NCBI GenBank assembly: GCA_017554405.1
Contig: JAFZIK010000056.1
Coordinates: 1 to 42,796 of the forward strand
DNA from: Clostridia bacterium
GTDB taxonomy: Bacteria; Bacillota; Clostridia; Oscillospirales; Acutalibacteraceae
DNA: 42,796 nt
Reading direction: 5' to 3'
Below are positions 1 through 8,800 of this stretch, in pieces (the first letter of the stretch is position 1; every line of letters starts with the position of its first letter). The position numbers and the translations under genes were made by a program. The notes beneath the pieces were generated by a model. That model saw only the letters and a program-made list of their open reading frames with translations, was not told the DNA's origin and did not search any database.

Positions 1-1
1 C

Positions 2-2104
2 GGCGTAGGTAAAACCGCCGAGGAATTTGCCGATGGCACCGTTACAGCCCTTCTTAATACCAACCACGAAGAACCCGTATTCGAGCAGGGCGAGAATTAT
101 CCGGTATTCTATGTAAACAAATGTGTGCACGAGAATATATCCGAAGAGTGGTCCAAAGACGCCACAAATCATTGGCATGTATGCCTTGATTGCAACGAAA
201 AATTTGAAGTGACCGCGCACACCGCGAGCGATTGGATAATCGATACAGCGGCTACTGAGGAATCAACCGGATTAAAGCACAAAGAGTGCACTGTTTGCGG
301 TTATGTCTTAGAAGAGCAGGTTATCCCGGTTTATAACCCCTATGCATGGGACGGTACTTCCGTTTCAGAAAGTCTCGCGGGAACCGGAACAAAGGAAGAC
401 CCGTTTATAATCGCCACGGCTGCTGATTTTGCATATTTTGCAAATCAATCACGCGGCGGCAACAATTATTCGGGAATGTATGTGCAATTAAATGATGATA
501 TTTCCTTGGACAATGTGGCTATCAGCCCCTTAGGCGGGTTTAACGGCACATTTGACGGTAAGGGTCATGAAATATCCGGAATCAAAATTACATCCTCAAG
601 CGGTAATCAGGGCTTTTTTGTAAGCATTAGCGGGGGAACCGTGAAAAATTTAACTCTTACGGGTTCCATAACTTCAACCGGTAGTGCCATAGGCGGATTT
701 GCAGGATACGTTGCTTCTGCGACCTTTATTAACTGTGTGAATGATATGGATGTTACGGGCAGAGTGAAGGTCGGCGGCTTTTGCGGTATTGCCAGTGGCG
801 ATGATTGTACAAATATTACTTTTTGCACAAACAACGGCAATATAACAGCGACTAATACATCCAATTATTCATTTTTAGGCGGATTTATAGGGGCAATAGA
901 AGCAAGTGCTACAGTCAATATTACCAGATCTCAAAATACCGGCTACATATATTCACCGCAGAGAAACGTTGTAGGTGGATTTGTCGGTCAGAACCTCGGC
1001 GCCTTAACCGTTGAAAATTGCATAAACTCGGGTAAGGTCGAAGGTCTGTCGATGATAGGCGGCATTGTTGCGGACGTTAACGGCAATGCGGTGTCGCTTA
1101 CCGTTAGAAACACTATAAACGTAGGAACGATCAAGACAATAAGGGGAGCCGGTCAGCAAGCGTCTCTCGGCGGTATATTAGGCTATTATACCTTCAGTGC
1201 AGTTACCGAAACCTTTGAAAACGCCTTCTACCGTAATAGCGATTATGATTTCAACGGCGCCGATGACCAACAGCCTACTGCAACACCTCGCGGTACCGCT
1301 ATGGATACGGAAAGCGATTGGACTGACGGTACAATAGTGGCGCTCTTAAACGGCGATTCCGAGGAACCGATATTTGAGCAAGGTGAAGCCCACCCCGTAT
1401 TTGCAAGTAAGCCCTGCGCCCACGAAAGCACCCACGTTGTGGAAGCTGTAGCGTCTACCTGCTCAAGCCAAGGCAATATCGAATATACATTATGCGATGC
1501 CTGCGGCGCGATGTTTGACGGCGAGGGCAACGAGCTTACTGCCGAAGAAGTAGCGCTCCCGCTCGACCCGACCAACCACGTGGGCGGAACCGAAGTTCGC
1601 GATGCGGTTGCCGCCACCTGCACGGCGAAGGGTTACACCGGCGATACCTATTGCCTCGGTTGCGGCGAGAAGATAGAAGACGGTGAGGAAATCGATTTTG
1701 CCGCTCATACCGTAGGTGATTGGCTCACCGACGAGACGAATCATTGGCACGTATGCAGTGAATGTCAGAACAAGGTTGACGAAGCGGCGCATACTTACGA
1801 GTGGGTAGTAACCAAAGAGGCTACAGAGGAAGAAAACGGACTTAAAGAGGAAATCTGTTCAGTATGTGGTCATAAGTCGGGCAACAGCGAGCCGATAGAA
1901 TTCGTATCCCATATGGCGGGCGATATCAACGGCGATAAGGCTGTAAACAATAAAGACCTTACCCGTCTGTTCCAGTATCTTTCCGACTGGGAGGTTGAGG
2001 TTGACGAGTCCGCTCTTGACGTAAACGGCGATGGCTCTGTCAACAACAAAGACCTCACCCGCCTCTTCCAGTATCTCTCAGATTGGGATGTTGAAATATT
2101 CTGA
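2..2104 (+). CDS. Secreted GLUG-repeat protein with CxxC modules and C-terminal type I dockerin (5' end missing)
   Basis: The reading frame is open from the first bases of the window, so the start lies upstream; about 700 residues are visible. The first GTG at 125 is internal, because the residues before it match a unit found again further on (DGTVTALLN...EEPVFEQGE compared with DGTIVALLN...EEPIFEQGE). The middle holds GLUG-type units (GGFAGYV, GGFCGIA, GGFIGAI, GGFVGQN, GGIVADV, GGILGYY), expected to form a beta-helix-like stalk. Six CxxC pairs (CLDC, CTVC, CDAC, CLGC, CSEC, CSVC) with nearby NHWHVC-type histidines look like small metal-binding or disulfide modules. The last ~62 residues are a dockerin: two calcium loops (DINGDKAVNNKD, DVNGDGSVNNKD), each followed by LTRLFQYLSDW. 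Dockerins bind cohesins, so the protein probably docks on a scaffold or the cell surface. No enzyme domain is visible. Confidence 0.85.
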   Translation, partial: GVGKTAEEFADGTVTALLNTNHEEPVFEQGENYPVFYVNKCVHENISEEWSKDATNHWHVCLDCNEKFEVTAHTASDWIIDTAATEESTGLKHKECTVCGYVLEEQVIPVYNPYAWDGTSVSESLAGTGTKEDPFIIATAADFAYFANQSRGGNNYSGMYVQLNDDISLDNVAISPLGGFNGTFDGKGHEISGIKITSSSGNQGFFVSISGGTVKNLTLTGSITSTGSAIGGFAGYVASATFINCVNDMDVTGRVKVGGFCGIASGDDCTNITFCTNNGNITATNTSNYSFLGGFIGAIEASATVNITRSQNTGYIYSPQRNVVGGFVGQNLGALTVENCINSGKVEGLSMIGGIVADVNGNAVSLTVRNTINVGTIKTIRGAGQQASLGGILGYYTFSAVTETFENAFYRNSDYDFNGADDQQPTATPRGTAMDTESDWTDGTIVALLNGDSEEPIFEQGEAHPVFASKPCAHESTHVVEAVASTCSSQGNIEYTLCDACGAMFDGEGNELTAEEVALPLDPTNHVGGTEVRDAVAATCTAKGYTGDTYCLGCGEKIEDGEEIDFAAHTVGDWLTDETNHWHVCSECQNKVDEAAHTYEWVVTKEATEEENGLKEEICSVCGHKSGNSEPIEFVSHMAGDINGDKAVNNKDLTRLFQYLSDWEVEVDESALDVNGDGSVNNKDLTRLFQYLSDWDVEIF

Positions 2105-2191
2105 TTTAATACTGTAGGGGATGGCGCTTACCGACATCCCGATTCCGATGTCAGACATCATATAATATGTGCGCCTTTGACGCACCTATGG

Positions 2192-2226
2192 TCTGAAATC
2201 CGACGTCTGCAATCTGTAATCTGATT
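2192..2226. repeat. Heptad array A (five 7-bp units, TCTGNNN)
   Basis: Five consecutive 7-mers: TCTGAAA, TCCGACG, TCTGCAA, TCTGTAA, TCTGATT. It lies between convergent genes. The same five-unit layout recurs at 27719 and 42712, so it is a dispersed element. Just before it are a GATGT-CAG-ACATC dyad (about 2147-2159) and a GTGCG/CGCAC hairpin (2169-2185). Confidence 0.6.
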
Positions 2227-2250
2227 TGATGTTTTCATTTCAACCTCATA

Positions 2251-2286
2251 GAGCGCCCGGATGTAATTAAACACGTCCGGGCGCTC
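2251..2286. terminator. Hairpin between convergent genes, probable bidirectional terminator
   Basis: A perfect 11-bp GC-rich stem (GAGCGCCCGGA with TCCGGGCGCTC) separates the end of the dockerin gene from the end of the glycosylase gene. The T-tract after it is poor (an interrupted TATTTATTT), so the call rests mainly on stem strength and position. Confidence 0.5.
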
Positions 2287-2342
2287 GCTATCTGATATTT
2301 ATTTAAAAAAGACGGTAATAATCCACTTGGTCTGTCATTCAT

Positions 2343-3173
2343 TTATGCGTTATTTTGAATTTCCCGTATGTAATAGAAAATATACTGCTGGGCGATACCG
2401 GCGTTATTTTTTGCGCATTCGGGTATCTCGCCGCCGAAGAATTCGGTAAGCGCGCGCTTTATCCAAACGTCCTTAGGGAAAGCTTCGATATGCCCGCAAC
2501 CGTAAAGCAGGGCGCAATCGGCAACCTTAGGACCCACGCCTTTGATTTTTAAAAGCGCGCTCTGCGCGTTATCGTAGCTTAGATCCCTGAGGGCTTCAAG
2601 GTCGATTTCGCCCGACGATACCCGGCGCGCCGCGTCAATAATATACTTTGCGCGAAAGCCGCTTCGTATCGGCGCAAGGTCCTCGGGTGTAAGCCCCGCT
2701 ATAACTTCGGCGGCGGGGAAGGCGAACGCCTTTTCTTTTTTCTCGCCGAAGCTTTCGCAAAGCCGGTCTATTATGCCCTTTATGCGCGGTATGTTGTTGT
2801 TTTGGGATATTATAAAGGAGCAAAGCGCCTCCCAGGGCTCCTGCCTTAAGATCCTTATTCCGCTTGCCGCCTTTGCCGCCGCGGCAAGGGTTTTATTCCC
2901 TTTAAAGCTTTCAATGATTTTACCGTAATCGCGGCTAAGATCAAAATAATCGAACCAAAACTCTTTAAAATCATTTTCATCTGAGTTTTCTATTACTATA
3001 TCGCCGTTATCGCCGTAAAGCTCAATATATCTGCCGCCGGCTATCCCGCGCCATACGCCGTTTTCATCCTCGCGCCAGCGGAACGCCTGGCCGCAGTCGA
3101 GCGTTTGGGCAAGGTCAAAGTTTTGCGCGTTTTTTATCCGGACCTTTTTGTTTTCAATAATAATATCGTTCAT
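2343..3173 (-). CDS. ogg: OGG1-type 8-oxoguanine DNA glycosylase/AP lyase
   Basis: Base-excision repair enzyme that removes 8-oxoguanine from DNA. The 276 residues follow the OGG1 layout: N-terminal domain with LAQTLDCGQAFRW (about 22-34), the SQNNNIPRI helix region (about 122-130) and a helix-hairpin-helix GVGPKVADCALLYG. In human OGG1 the corresponding Lys is the Schiff-base nucleophile and a downstream Asp activates it; here they are K216 and D235 (in FPKDVW). Length fits a bacterial Ogg. The ATG at 3173 has GGGGTGAAATA in front and a good promoter upstream. It stands alone on this strand and looks like housekeeping DNA repair, unrelated to the surface locus. Confidence 0.9.
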   Translation of the reverse strand: MNDIIIENKKVRIKNAQNFDLAQTLDCGQAFRWREDENGVWRGIAGGRYIELYGDNGDIVIENSDENDFKEFWFDYFDLSRDYGKIIESFKGNKTLAAAAKAASGIRILRQEPWEALCSFIISQNNNIPRIKGIIDRLCESFGEKKEKAFAFPAAEVIAGLTPEDLAPIRSGFRAKYIIDAARRVSSGEIDLEALRDLSYDNAQSALLKIKGVGPKVADCALLYGCGHIEAFPKDVWIKRALTEFFGGEIPECAKNNAGIAQQYIFYYIREIQNNA

Positions 3174-3196
3174 TATTTCACCCCGTATACGGGTAT

Positions 3197-3225
3197 ATTA
3201 TACAGTTTTTTTGAAGATTTTACAA
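3197..3225 (-). promoter_or_regulatory. Sigma-A promoter of the glycosylase gene
   Basis: On the minus strand TTGTAA, a 17-nt spacer and a perfect TATAAT, about 25 nt before the start codon. A 10-bp palindrome CCGTATACGG (3183-3192) lies between the -10 box and the ribosome binding site. Confidence 0.65.
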
Positions 3226-3463
3226 GTCGCAAATCTTTTCCGTTTTGCGATTTTTTGACAAAAAGTGTATATTTTACGCCCTTTTTCGAGTTCACATAAA
3301 ACAGTAAAATGTAACGTGTGTTAAGTGCAAAATGGCGGTAAAAAGGCACTTTTTAAACTTTTCCACCGGGTTATCCACTTTTTTATGTTAACTTGTCCGC
3401 GCGAATAAAGCCAATAAAAATTGACAAAAATACTTTTATTAAATATGAAAGGCGGTAGTCATT

Positions 3464-3754
3464 TTGGTTAAGGGAGTTAACAAAACGGTGATCGAGGTAA
3501 ACAATACCGGGAGCAAGGTTTTTGATAGGATCGTTTTCTACGTTACCGCGCAATACGGTAATCTTTCGGCAAAGGAACTCTTAAAAGCCACCGAAAGCTT
3601 TACCTTTCAGTTCGATAAGCGCTCGGGGAAGGGGTATAAACGTTTGCGCCGCAGGATGCTGCGTAAGCGGTTAATGATAGCGGCGGCTCTCTCGCTTTGC
3701 GCGGCGGCGGTCCTCGCCCTCGGCGTTATGCTTATAAAGCGTTATATCAATTAA
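3464..3754 (+). CDS. Small membrane protein of unknown function
   Basis: 96 residues that I do not recognise. The N-terminal ~50 residues are soluble (VIEVNNTGSKVFDRIVFYV resembles a short beta-rich stretch), then comes a very basic segment (about 52-70: KRSGKGYKRLRRRMLRKR) and one membrane helix (about 71-90) ending in KRYIN. This suggests a tail-anchored protein with its bulk in the cytoplasm. The start is TTG at 3464, chosen because AAAGGCGG (3448-3454) sits 9 nt upstream. In the ~290 bases before it I see only the divergent glycosylase promoter and a lone TTATCCAC. Convincing codon phase and RBS, but no family assigned. Confidence 0.65.
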   Translation: MVKGVNKTVIEVNNTGSKVFDRIVFYVTAQYGNLSAKELLKATESFTFQFDKRSGKGYKRLRRRMLRKRLMIAAALSLCAAAVLALGVMLIKRYIN

Positions 3755-3779
3755 CAAAAGGCCTTAGAGTATTTATTCC

Positions 3780-3817
3780 TTGCATTTGACCGGAGTTTAA
3801 TGTATAATTAACTCCGG
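3780..3817 (+). promoter_or_regulatory. Sigma-A promoter with a dyad operator over the -10 box
   Basis: TTGCAT (3780-3785), 17 nt, TATAAT (3803-3808). A dyad CCGGAGTTTAAT (3790-3801) / ATTAACTCCGG (3807-3817) brackets and overlaps the -10 box. This is the geometry of a repressor site, so the membrane-protein pair downstream is probably under negative control. The binding protein is not identifiable here. Confidence 0.65.
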
Positions 3818-3824
3818 TGATTTT

Positions 3825-4400
3825 ATGAAGGATTATTATAAACTTTCTTTAAGGTTATTTATATATCTCCTTTTTGCATTTTTTGCCTCGTTTATAGTCA
3901 CGGCGGCATTCATGTTTATGACATATAATATGGAGTCTAAAAGCGTCCACTGGATTTTTTACGTTATTTCGGAGTTGTTTTCTTTTATTATTCTTTTGAT
4001 CATCATTTGGGAACCGCTTTATATTACCGGCTTTAGGGATAGCAATATGGTTCGCACCGGGCACCGCAAAGAGGATATATACAAGGGCTTTAAAACCGGC
4101 ACCATAGCCTCGGCACCGTGGGCTTTACTGCTGATAGTCTCTTTTATATTCAATATGCAATTCAACCATTACAGGATACTGAACAGCACCTATTGGACCT
4201 TTCTTACCATCTTTTGCAATGCGTTTGATACGGATAGAGCCGCCGCGCTCCATATGCGCGATATAGGTCCGCTCGGCATCATTGGTTCGGTCGTTCTTTT
4301 GCTTATCGTGCCGGCGCTGACCGGAACGGTTTATATTTTAGGATATAAGGGAATAGACCTGTTCTCAAAGCTTGTATATAAAAACCGTAAGGAAAAATAA
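3825..4400 (+). CDS. Integral membrane protein, about four helices, unknown function
   Basis: 191 residues. Hydrophobic segments lie near residues 10-30 (FIYLLFAFFASFIVTAAFMF), 45-65 (VISELFSFIILLIIIW), 85-105 and 150-172, with a basic C-terminus (KLVYKNRKEK) that is probably cytoplasmic. No catalytic motif is visible. The ATG at 3825 lies about 10 nt downstream of the likely transcript start, so the leader is very short. The next gene, also a membrane protein, begins 13 bp after the stop, so the two are probably co-transcribed. Real gene by promoter, spacing and composition; function unknown. Confidence 0.7.
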   Translation: MKDYYKLSLRLFIYLLFAFFASFIVTAAFMFMTYNMESKSVHWIFYVISELFSFIILLIIIWEPLYITGFRDSNMVRTGHRKEDIYKGFKTGTIASAPWALLLIVSFIFNMQFNHYRILNSTYWTFLTIFCNAFDTDRAAALHMRDIGPLGIIGSVVLLLIVPALTGTVYILGYKGIDLFSKLVYKNRKEK

Positions 4401-4413
4401 GGGGATATAGATC

Positions 4414-5196
4414 ATGGCTGGTTTTTTCGGTCTTTTCAATTATGAAAAAGAGGGACCCGGTATACCTAAGGACGCTCCTCAGCAGAAGACCTTCATTGTA
4501 TTCTTCAGGATTTTTAAAACTAACTTCTGGAAGTTTATTCCGGTAAGTTTAGTTTACATTTTTCTCAGTTTGCTTTTGTTTACAAACGGTCTTGCAAACG
4601 CCGGTATCACCAACGTTTGCCGGAATACCGCAAGGGATAAGCACTCGTTCGGTATGAGCGATTTTTTTGAAACCGTAAAGAAGAACTGGAAGCAGTCGCT
4701 GATAGCCGGTATAATAAACCTGCTTATATATGCCGTTTCCGGCTATTCCGCCTGGTTTTACCGCACTAATTTTTACGCGAACAACAATACCTTCTCGCTT
4801 GTGGGTTACGGTATAATCCTATCGGTCCTGCTTTTGTTCACCTTTGCTCAGTATTATATTTGGACTATGATAATAACCTTTGATATGAAGCTTAAGGATA
4901 TTTATAAAAACAGCTTCAAAATAGCCATAGCAAACCTTTGGCGCAATATACTCGTAGGTATTTTGCTCTTAATAACGTATGCCATATACGCGGTAATAAT
5001 AATATTTGTGCCCTATGTGGCGGTATGGGTGCTTGTTGGGCTTATGGCTGTTTGCACGCTTCCGGCTTACAGATTCCTTATGATACAGTTCGTGGCGTTC
5101 CCGGCGATCAAAAAATATATGATCGATCCTTACTACAAGGAACATCCCGAGCTTGATATCGAAAAGCGCAGGAGCTTGGGGCTTATCGATGAATAA
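4414..5196 (+). CDS. DUF624 (YesL-like) membrane protein
   Basis: 260 residues, about five or six membrane helices. It carries the DUF624/YesL pattern: an N-terminal GLFNYEKEGPGI segment, a first helix (about 38-60), then GLANAGITNVCRNTARDKH and SDFFETVKKNWKQSL before the next helix pair. Family members often sit beside sugar transport or carbohydrate genes and are thought to be accessory membrane proteins; no activity is established. The ATG is preceded by AAGGGGATATAG. Transcription most likely ends at the strong hairpin 15 nt after the stop. Confidence 0.75.
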   Translation: MAGFFGLFNYEKEGPGIPKDAPQQKTFIVFFRIFKTNFWKFIPVSLVYIFLSLLLFTNGLANAGITNVCRNTARDKHSFGMSDFFETVKKNWKQSLIAGIINLLIYAVSGYSAWFYRTNFYANNNTFSLVGYGIILSVLLLFTFAQYYIWTMIITFDMKLKDIYKNSFKIAIANLWRNILVGILLLITYAIYAVIIIFVPYVAVWVLVGLMAVCTLPAYRFLMIQFVAFPAIKKYMIDPYYKEHPELDIEKRRSLGLIDE

Positions 5197-5206
5197 AGCA
5201 TAATAC

Positions 5207-5244
5207 AAAAAACGGGTTTGGCAATCCGCCAAACCCGTTTTTAT
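5207..5244 (+). terminator. Rho-independent terminator after the DUF624 gene
   Basis: A perfect 12-bp stem (AACGGGTTTGGC, 5211-5222, with GCCAAACCCGTT, 5228-5239) followed by a T-run. Confidence 0.9.
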
Positions 5245-5311
5245 TTTGCCTATTTTAACTGTATGTATAAACTCAAGGTTAACGTCAATAATAACCCTTG
5301 AGGTGAAAATA

Positions 5312-5764
5312 ATGACGTTAACGCAAAAAGAGCAAACATTATTAAAGGATATGAAGGATGCCGAAAAGCTTTGTATGGAAAAGTATAAAAAGGCTTCCGA
5401 AAAAGCAAACGATCCGCAGCTGAAGAACCTGTTCTGTGATCTCTCTTCCGCCGAACGGCAGCATTTGCAGATCTTTGAAAAAATGGAGCAGGGAACAGTA
5501 GAGCAGCCGCAATCGGGAAACGGCGGTCAGCCGCAGTTTACAGCCGCCTACGGTCAGGAGAACACGCCCGAAAAGCAAAACGATTCTTATTTGTGCTCCG
5601 ATCTGCTCGCTTCCGAAAAACACGCATCCCATCTTTACGATGCCTGCGTTTTTGAGTTTTCGGACGAAAACGCCCGAACGGCGATAAACGCAATACAGCG
5701 AGAGGAGCAAAACCACGGAAAAGCCCTTTACGATTATATGAAGGTAAACGGTATGTATAACTGA
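5312..5764 (+). CDS. CotF-like spore coat / ferritin-fold protein
   Basis: 150 residues from the ATG at 5312. I prefer this start to the in-frame ATG at 5246 because GAGGTGA lies 6 nt before it and the upstream residues have no family match. Two helical-pair halves are joined by a Gln/Gly-rich linker (about 62-90). Helices show the ferritin-like spacing of E and H residues (SSAERQHLQIFEKM; then SEKHASHLYD and REEQNHGKALYDYM), as in Clostridia coat proteins of the CotF family. The role is probably structural in the spore coat, or a small di-iron-like helix bundle. The leader holds a dyad (CTCAAGGTTA ... TAACCCTTGAG, 5271-5302) that would bury the ribosome binding site. A spore-phase promoter is plausible but I cannot identify one. 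Confidence 0.75.
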   Translation: MTLTQKEQTLLKDMKDAEKLCMEKYKKASEKANDPQLKNLFCDLSSAERQHLQIFEKMEQGTVEQPQSGNGGQPQFTAAYGQENTPEKQNDSYLCSDLLASEKHASHLYDACVFEFSDENARTAINAIQREEQNHGKALYDYMKVNGMYN

Positions 5765-5769
5765 ATTAA

Positions 5770-5806
5770 AAGCGAAGATCGGAGTATCCGATCTTCGCTT
5801 TTTTAA
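5770..5806. terminator. Terminator between convergent genes
   Basis: Stem AGCGAAGATCGG / CCGATCTTCGCT with a TTTTTT tail on the plus strand and A-rich sequence on the other side. It serves the coat-protein gene and perhaps also the 9.9-kb minus-strand gene. Confidence 0.85.
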
Positions 5807-5828
5807 AAGGATCAATAAATTTAGGGAA

Positions 5829-8800
5829 CTATGAAACATACCTCGGTATTATCTTTGCGTTGGTGTAAATAACATAGTTGCTTGCCTGAGAGATCGCTAT
5901 GCGGTTTCCGCCGCTTCTGAGCACAACGGTCACGTTTATACGGTAGTTTCCGTAGGTGAAGCCGGCGCTTTCAAGCGCGCTGCCGGTAAGCACGTGGCAG
6001 TGTATGATCGGCAGTTCGATTATCGCGGCGTTCTCGGTCACGTTGGCGCGGCTTACTACCTGCTGATAGGTCACTGAGTCGTGGGTAATACCCGAAACGC
6101 CCTCAAAGTCTACCGTCATATACGATGAAATATCAAGCGGATCGCTGTAGGTTCCGTCAGCTTGCTTTTTAGAAAGCTGTAACGTCACCGAAACGTCGTC
6201 ATAGCCCGTTATCCTGTCCGCTATCGGACCGATATTCAGGTCGGCAAGCAGGTCGAAATCGGCAACGGTGGAATTGTCGTTGTTGAGCGCGTTTATTCCA
6301 AGCGGAGTAAAGTCGCCCACGCGGTCGCCTATCGGGTTAAGGTCAAGCGTCGCTACCTCGGGCACGGATTCCGAATAATAGGTCTTTGCCGGGATTTCAT
6401 CGGCGCCAATGGTATTCTTGGTATAGGTCGTGGCTTCCTGCTGGAAGGCAATGTTTGAAGCCGCCGAAACCGTAACGCCGTTACCGTCCGCCGGAGGAAC
6501 GTCGCTTCTGCCGGGGAACTGGGTCGGTATGGCGTCCGCAGAATAGGTAAGCGAAACGCTCGAGTTGATCTCGAAGGTGTTGCCGGTCGCAAAATAACTG
6601 CTCAGGTCGCCGGTCACAAATTCGGCATAGTTTTGCGTTAAACGTATCTGCGCGTTGGAATAGGATGAAGTGCCGCTATCCGCCGTGCCGTTTATTACGT
6701 AGTCTACTCCGTATGATCCCGCGGCGGCAGGCGTGCCGAGTATTTCCTTACGGATAACGTTGTTTTCTTTACGGTTAAGGTAAAGCATAAAGCTCTGGTA
6801 AACGTTCGTAGCCGCTATCAGGCTTTGAATATCCGGCCTTATATCGTTATCAAGGTCATCCGAAAGTCCGAACTGCGCGGTAAAATCAACGATAAGCGCG
6901 TTGTTTGCCGGAGTCATTACAGGCGACCCGGATGAAGAGTTACTGGTAACCGTTAGGGAAGTATGGTTGAATATTTTACCCATTACAAGGTGGACCATGG
7001 TATGCGAACCCGTATCGCTTATCTTTGAGGGATGCAGCGCATCGTTAAAGGACGTAGGCGAGGTGATAAGGAAGTAGTGGAACAGCTCGTCGTTAACAGC
7101 GTTCGATTCGGTGTATACCGATAGATAATAGTCTTCGGTCTTAACGGTGCCGCTTACGGTCACTTTATACTTGGTAATGGTCGTATCCTCTAATTCCGCT
7201 TCGGTGGCTAACCGGTAGCCCTGGCTCGTTCCGCCGGCACCGGGAACTATTACGGTTGCAACGTCATTGCTGCATGTAACAAGTGTTCCCGAAGCGTTGC
7301 TCGCCGCGGAAAGCGTCATCATACTGCCGAGCGTTTGCGGCGTAAAGCTGTCGCCTGAGAAGGTATATCCGCCAACGCCGTCCGCCGTCATTGTGTCCTT
7401 AAAGGCGCCGAGGTTAAGGGTGTTGCCTGAAAACGCTTCCGAAATATTGGCATAGTATGGCTTGTTGTTATCGTTCGGGTCAACCAGCGTTAGTATGGTA
7501 TCGCCGGGGAAGTGCTGCAGTATGTTGTTGGTATTCGCCTTATAGAAGAGCAGGGTCTTCTGATAATTGCGGTTAACGTTTTCGCCTTCGTTGATCGCCT
7601 GCTGCCATTCGGAAGTGGTCCGCGAATAGGTGTAATTGAAGTAAAGGGTGATAGGCGTTCCGATGTTTTCGATAAGCGCCTGGCCGTATCTTGAAGTATA
7701 AAGACTGTCAAGATAGGTGGTGCCGCTGAGCTGAGCAATATTGAAATTGAAGGAAAGAACTTTTTTAACGAATACCGGCACATACAGATGATAAGCGACC
7801 TTTGTATTGTCCGAAGGATCGAGGAAGCGAACGTCGATAAGCGAAAATTGGATCTTGCCGCTGTCAAACTGGGAGTTAAGCATATAGAACTTGCCGTCAT
7901 CCTTTTTAAGGCTCGCTCCTGTAGCCGACGGTGAGAAATGTTCGTTGTAGACCATATTATAGATCTTTACGGTGTAAACGTCAGTAGTATCGGTCGCAAA
8001 GTTATACTTTGTGTTGGTGAGCAGTCTTAAATAGCTGGTTATCATCTTTTGCGAGTTATCTCGGGTGGTATCGTCAAGGATAAGCACCGGGAAATTGGTG
8101 CCGAGATATTCCGGAACTTCAGTCCTGAACATCGAAAGCTTGCCGGTGTAAGAACTGAACGCGGCATAGTTTTTATCGCCCGAGCTGCCCGTATAATAAG
8201 CCGAAGCAGCATAGGCGTATCTGCCGGTAGCAGTATCGCTCAAAATGCTCTGTATAGGCAATGTCGGAACCGATGAACCCACACCGTCGCCCGTAAGGGT
8301 AATACCGCCGGTTGTGATAACCGGGTTAGCTGTAACGTAAGGATCGGCAGCGGCAACGTCGGTATAATCATCGGTATTTACCGTAGTATCGTCTATACCG
8401 GCAAAAGCGGTATTAGTCTCGGTTCCGCCGAAATCAGCGAACACAATGTAGCCTTCATCCGATGCGGAGTATTTACCGTATTTTTCTGAAAACGTGCCGC
8501 TGACATTAGACCTGCCGACATTGCGCGATTTTGTGTCTGCCGTTGTGGCACCCGTAAGCTGTGCCGAAACACCCACAAGCCGGACATACGATTTACCGTT
8601 GTCTCCGCCGTCTCTGTTGTTGCCTATTATAGTTGTAGTTCTCTGATACGGATTGGTTGCGGTGATCGAAGTGCCGCTTATGTGAATATTATAACCGAGG
8701 ACATAGGTCTTGAGCATCGCGCCGATTAAACCGCCCGTGCCGTTTGTGTCATTTTTATCAACGGCGTTTGAAGCATTTGAAATATCGCAATCCTTAACGG

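Noticed and set aside
3375-3400. DnaA-box-like TTATCCAC near 3379
   Set aside because: Single site, no dnaA/dnaN and no cluster of boxes; not an origin.
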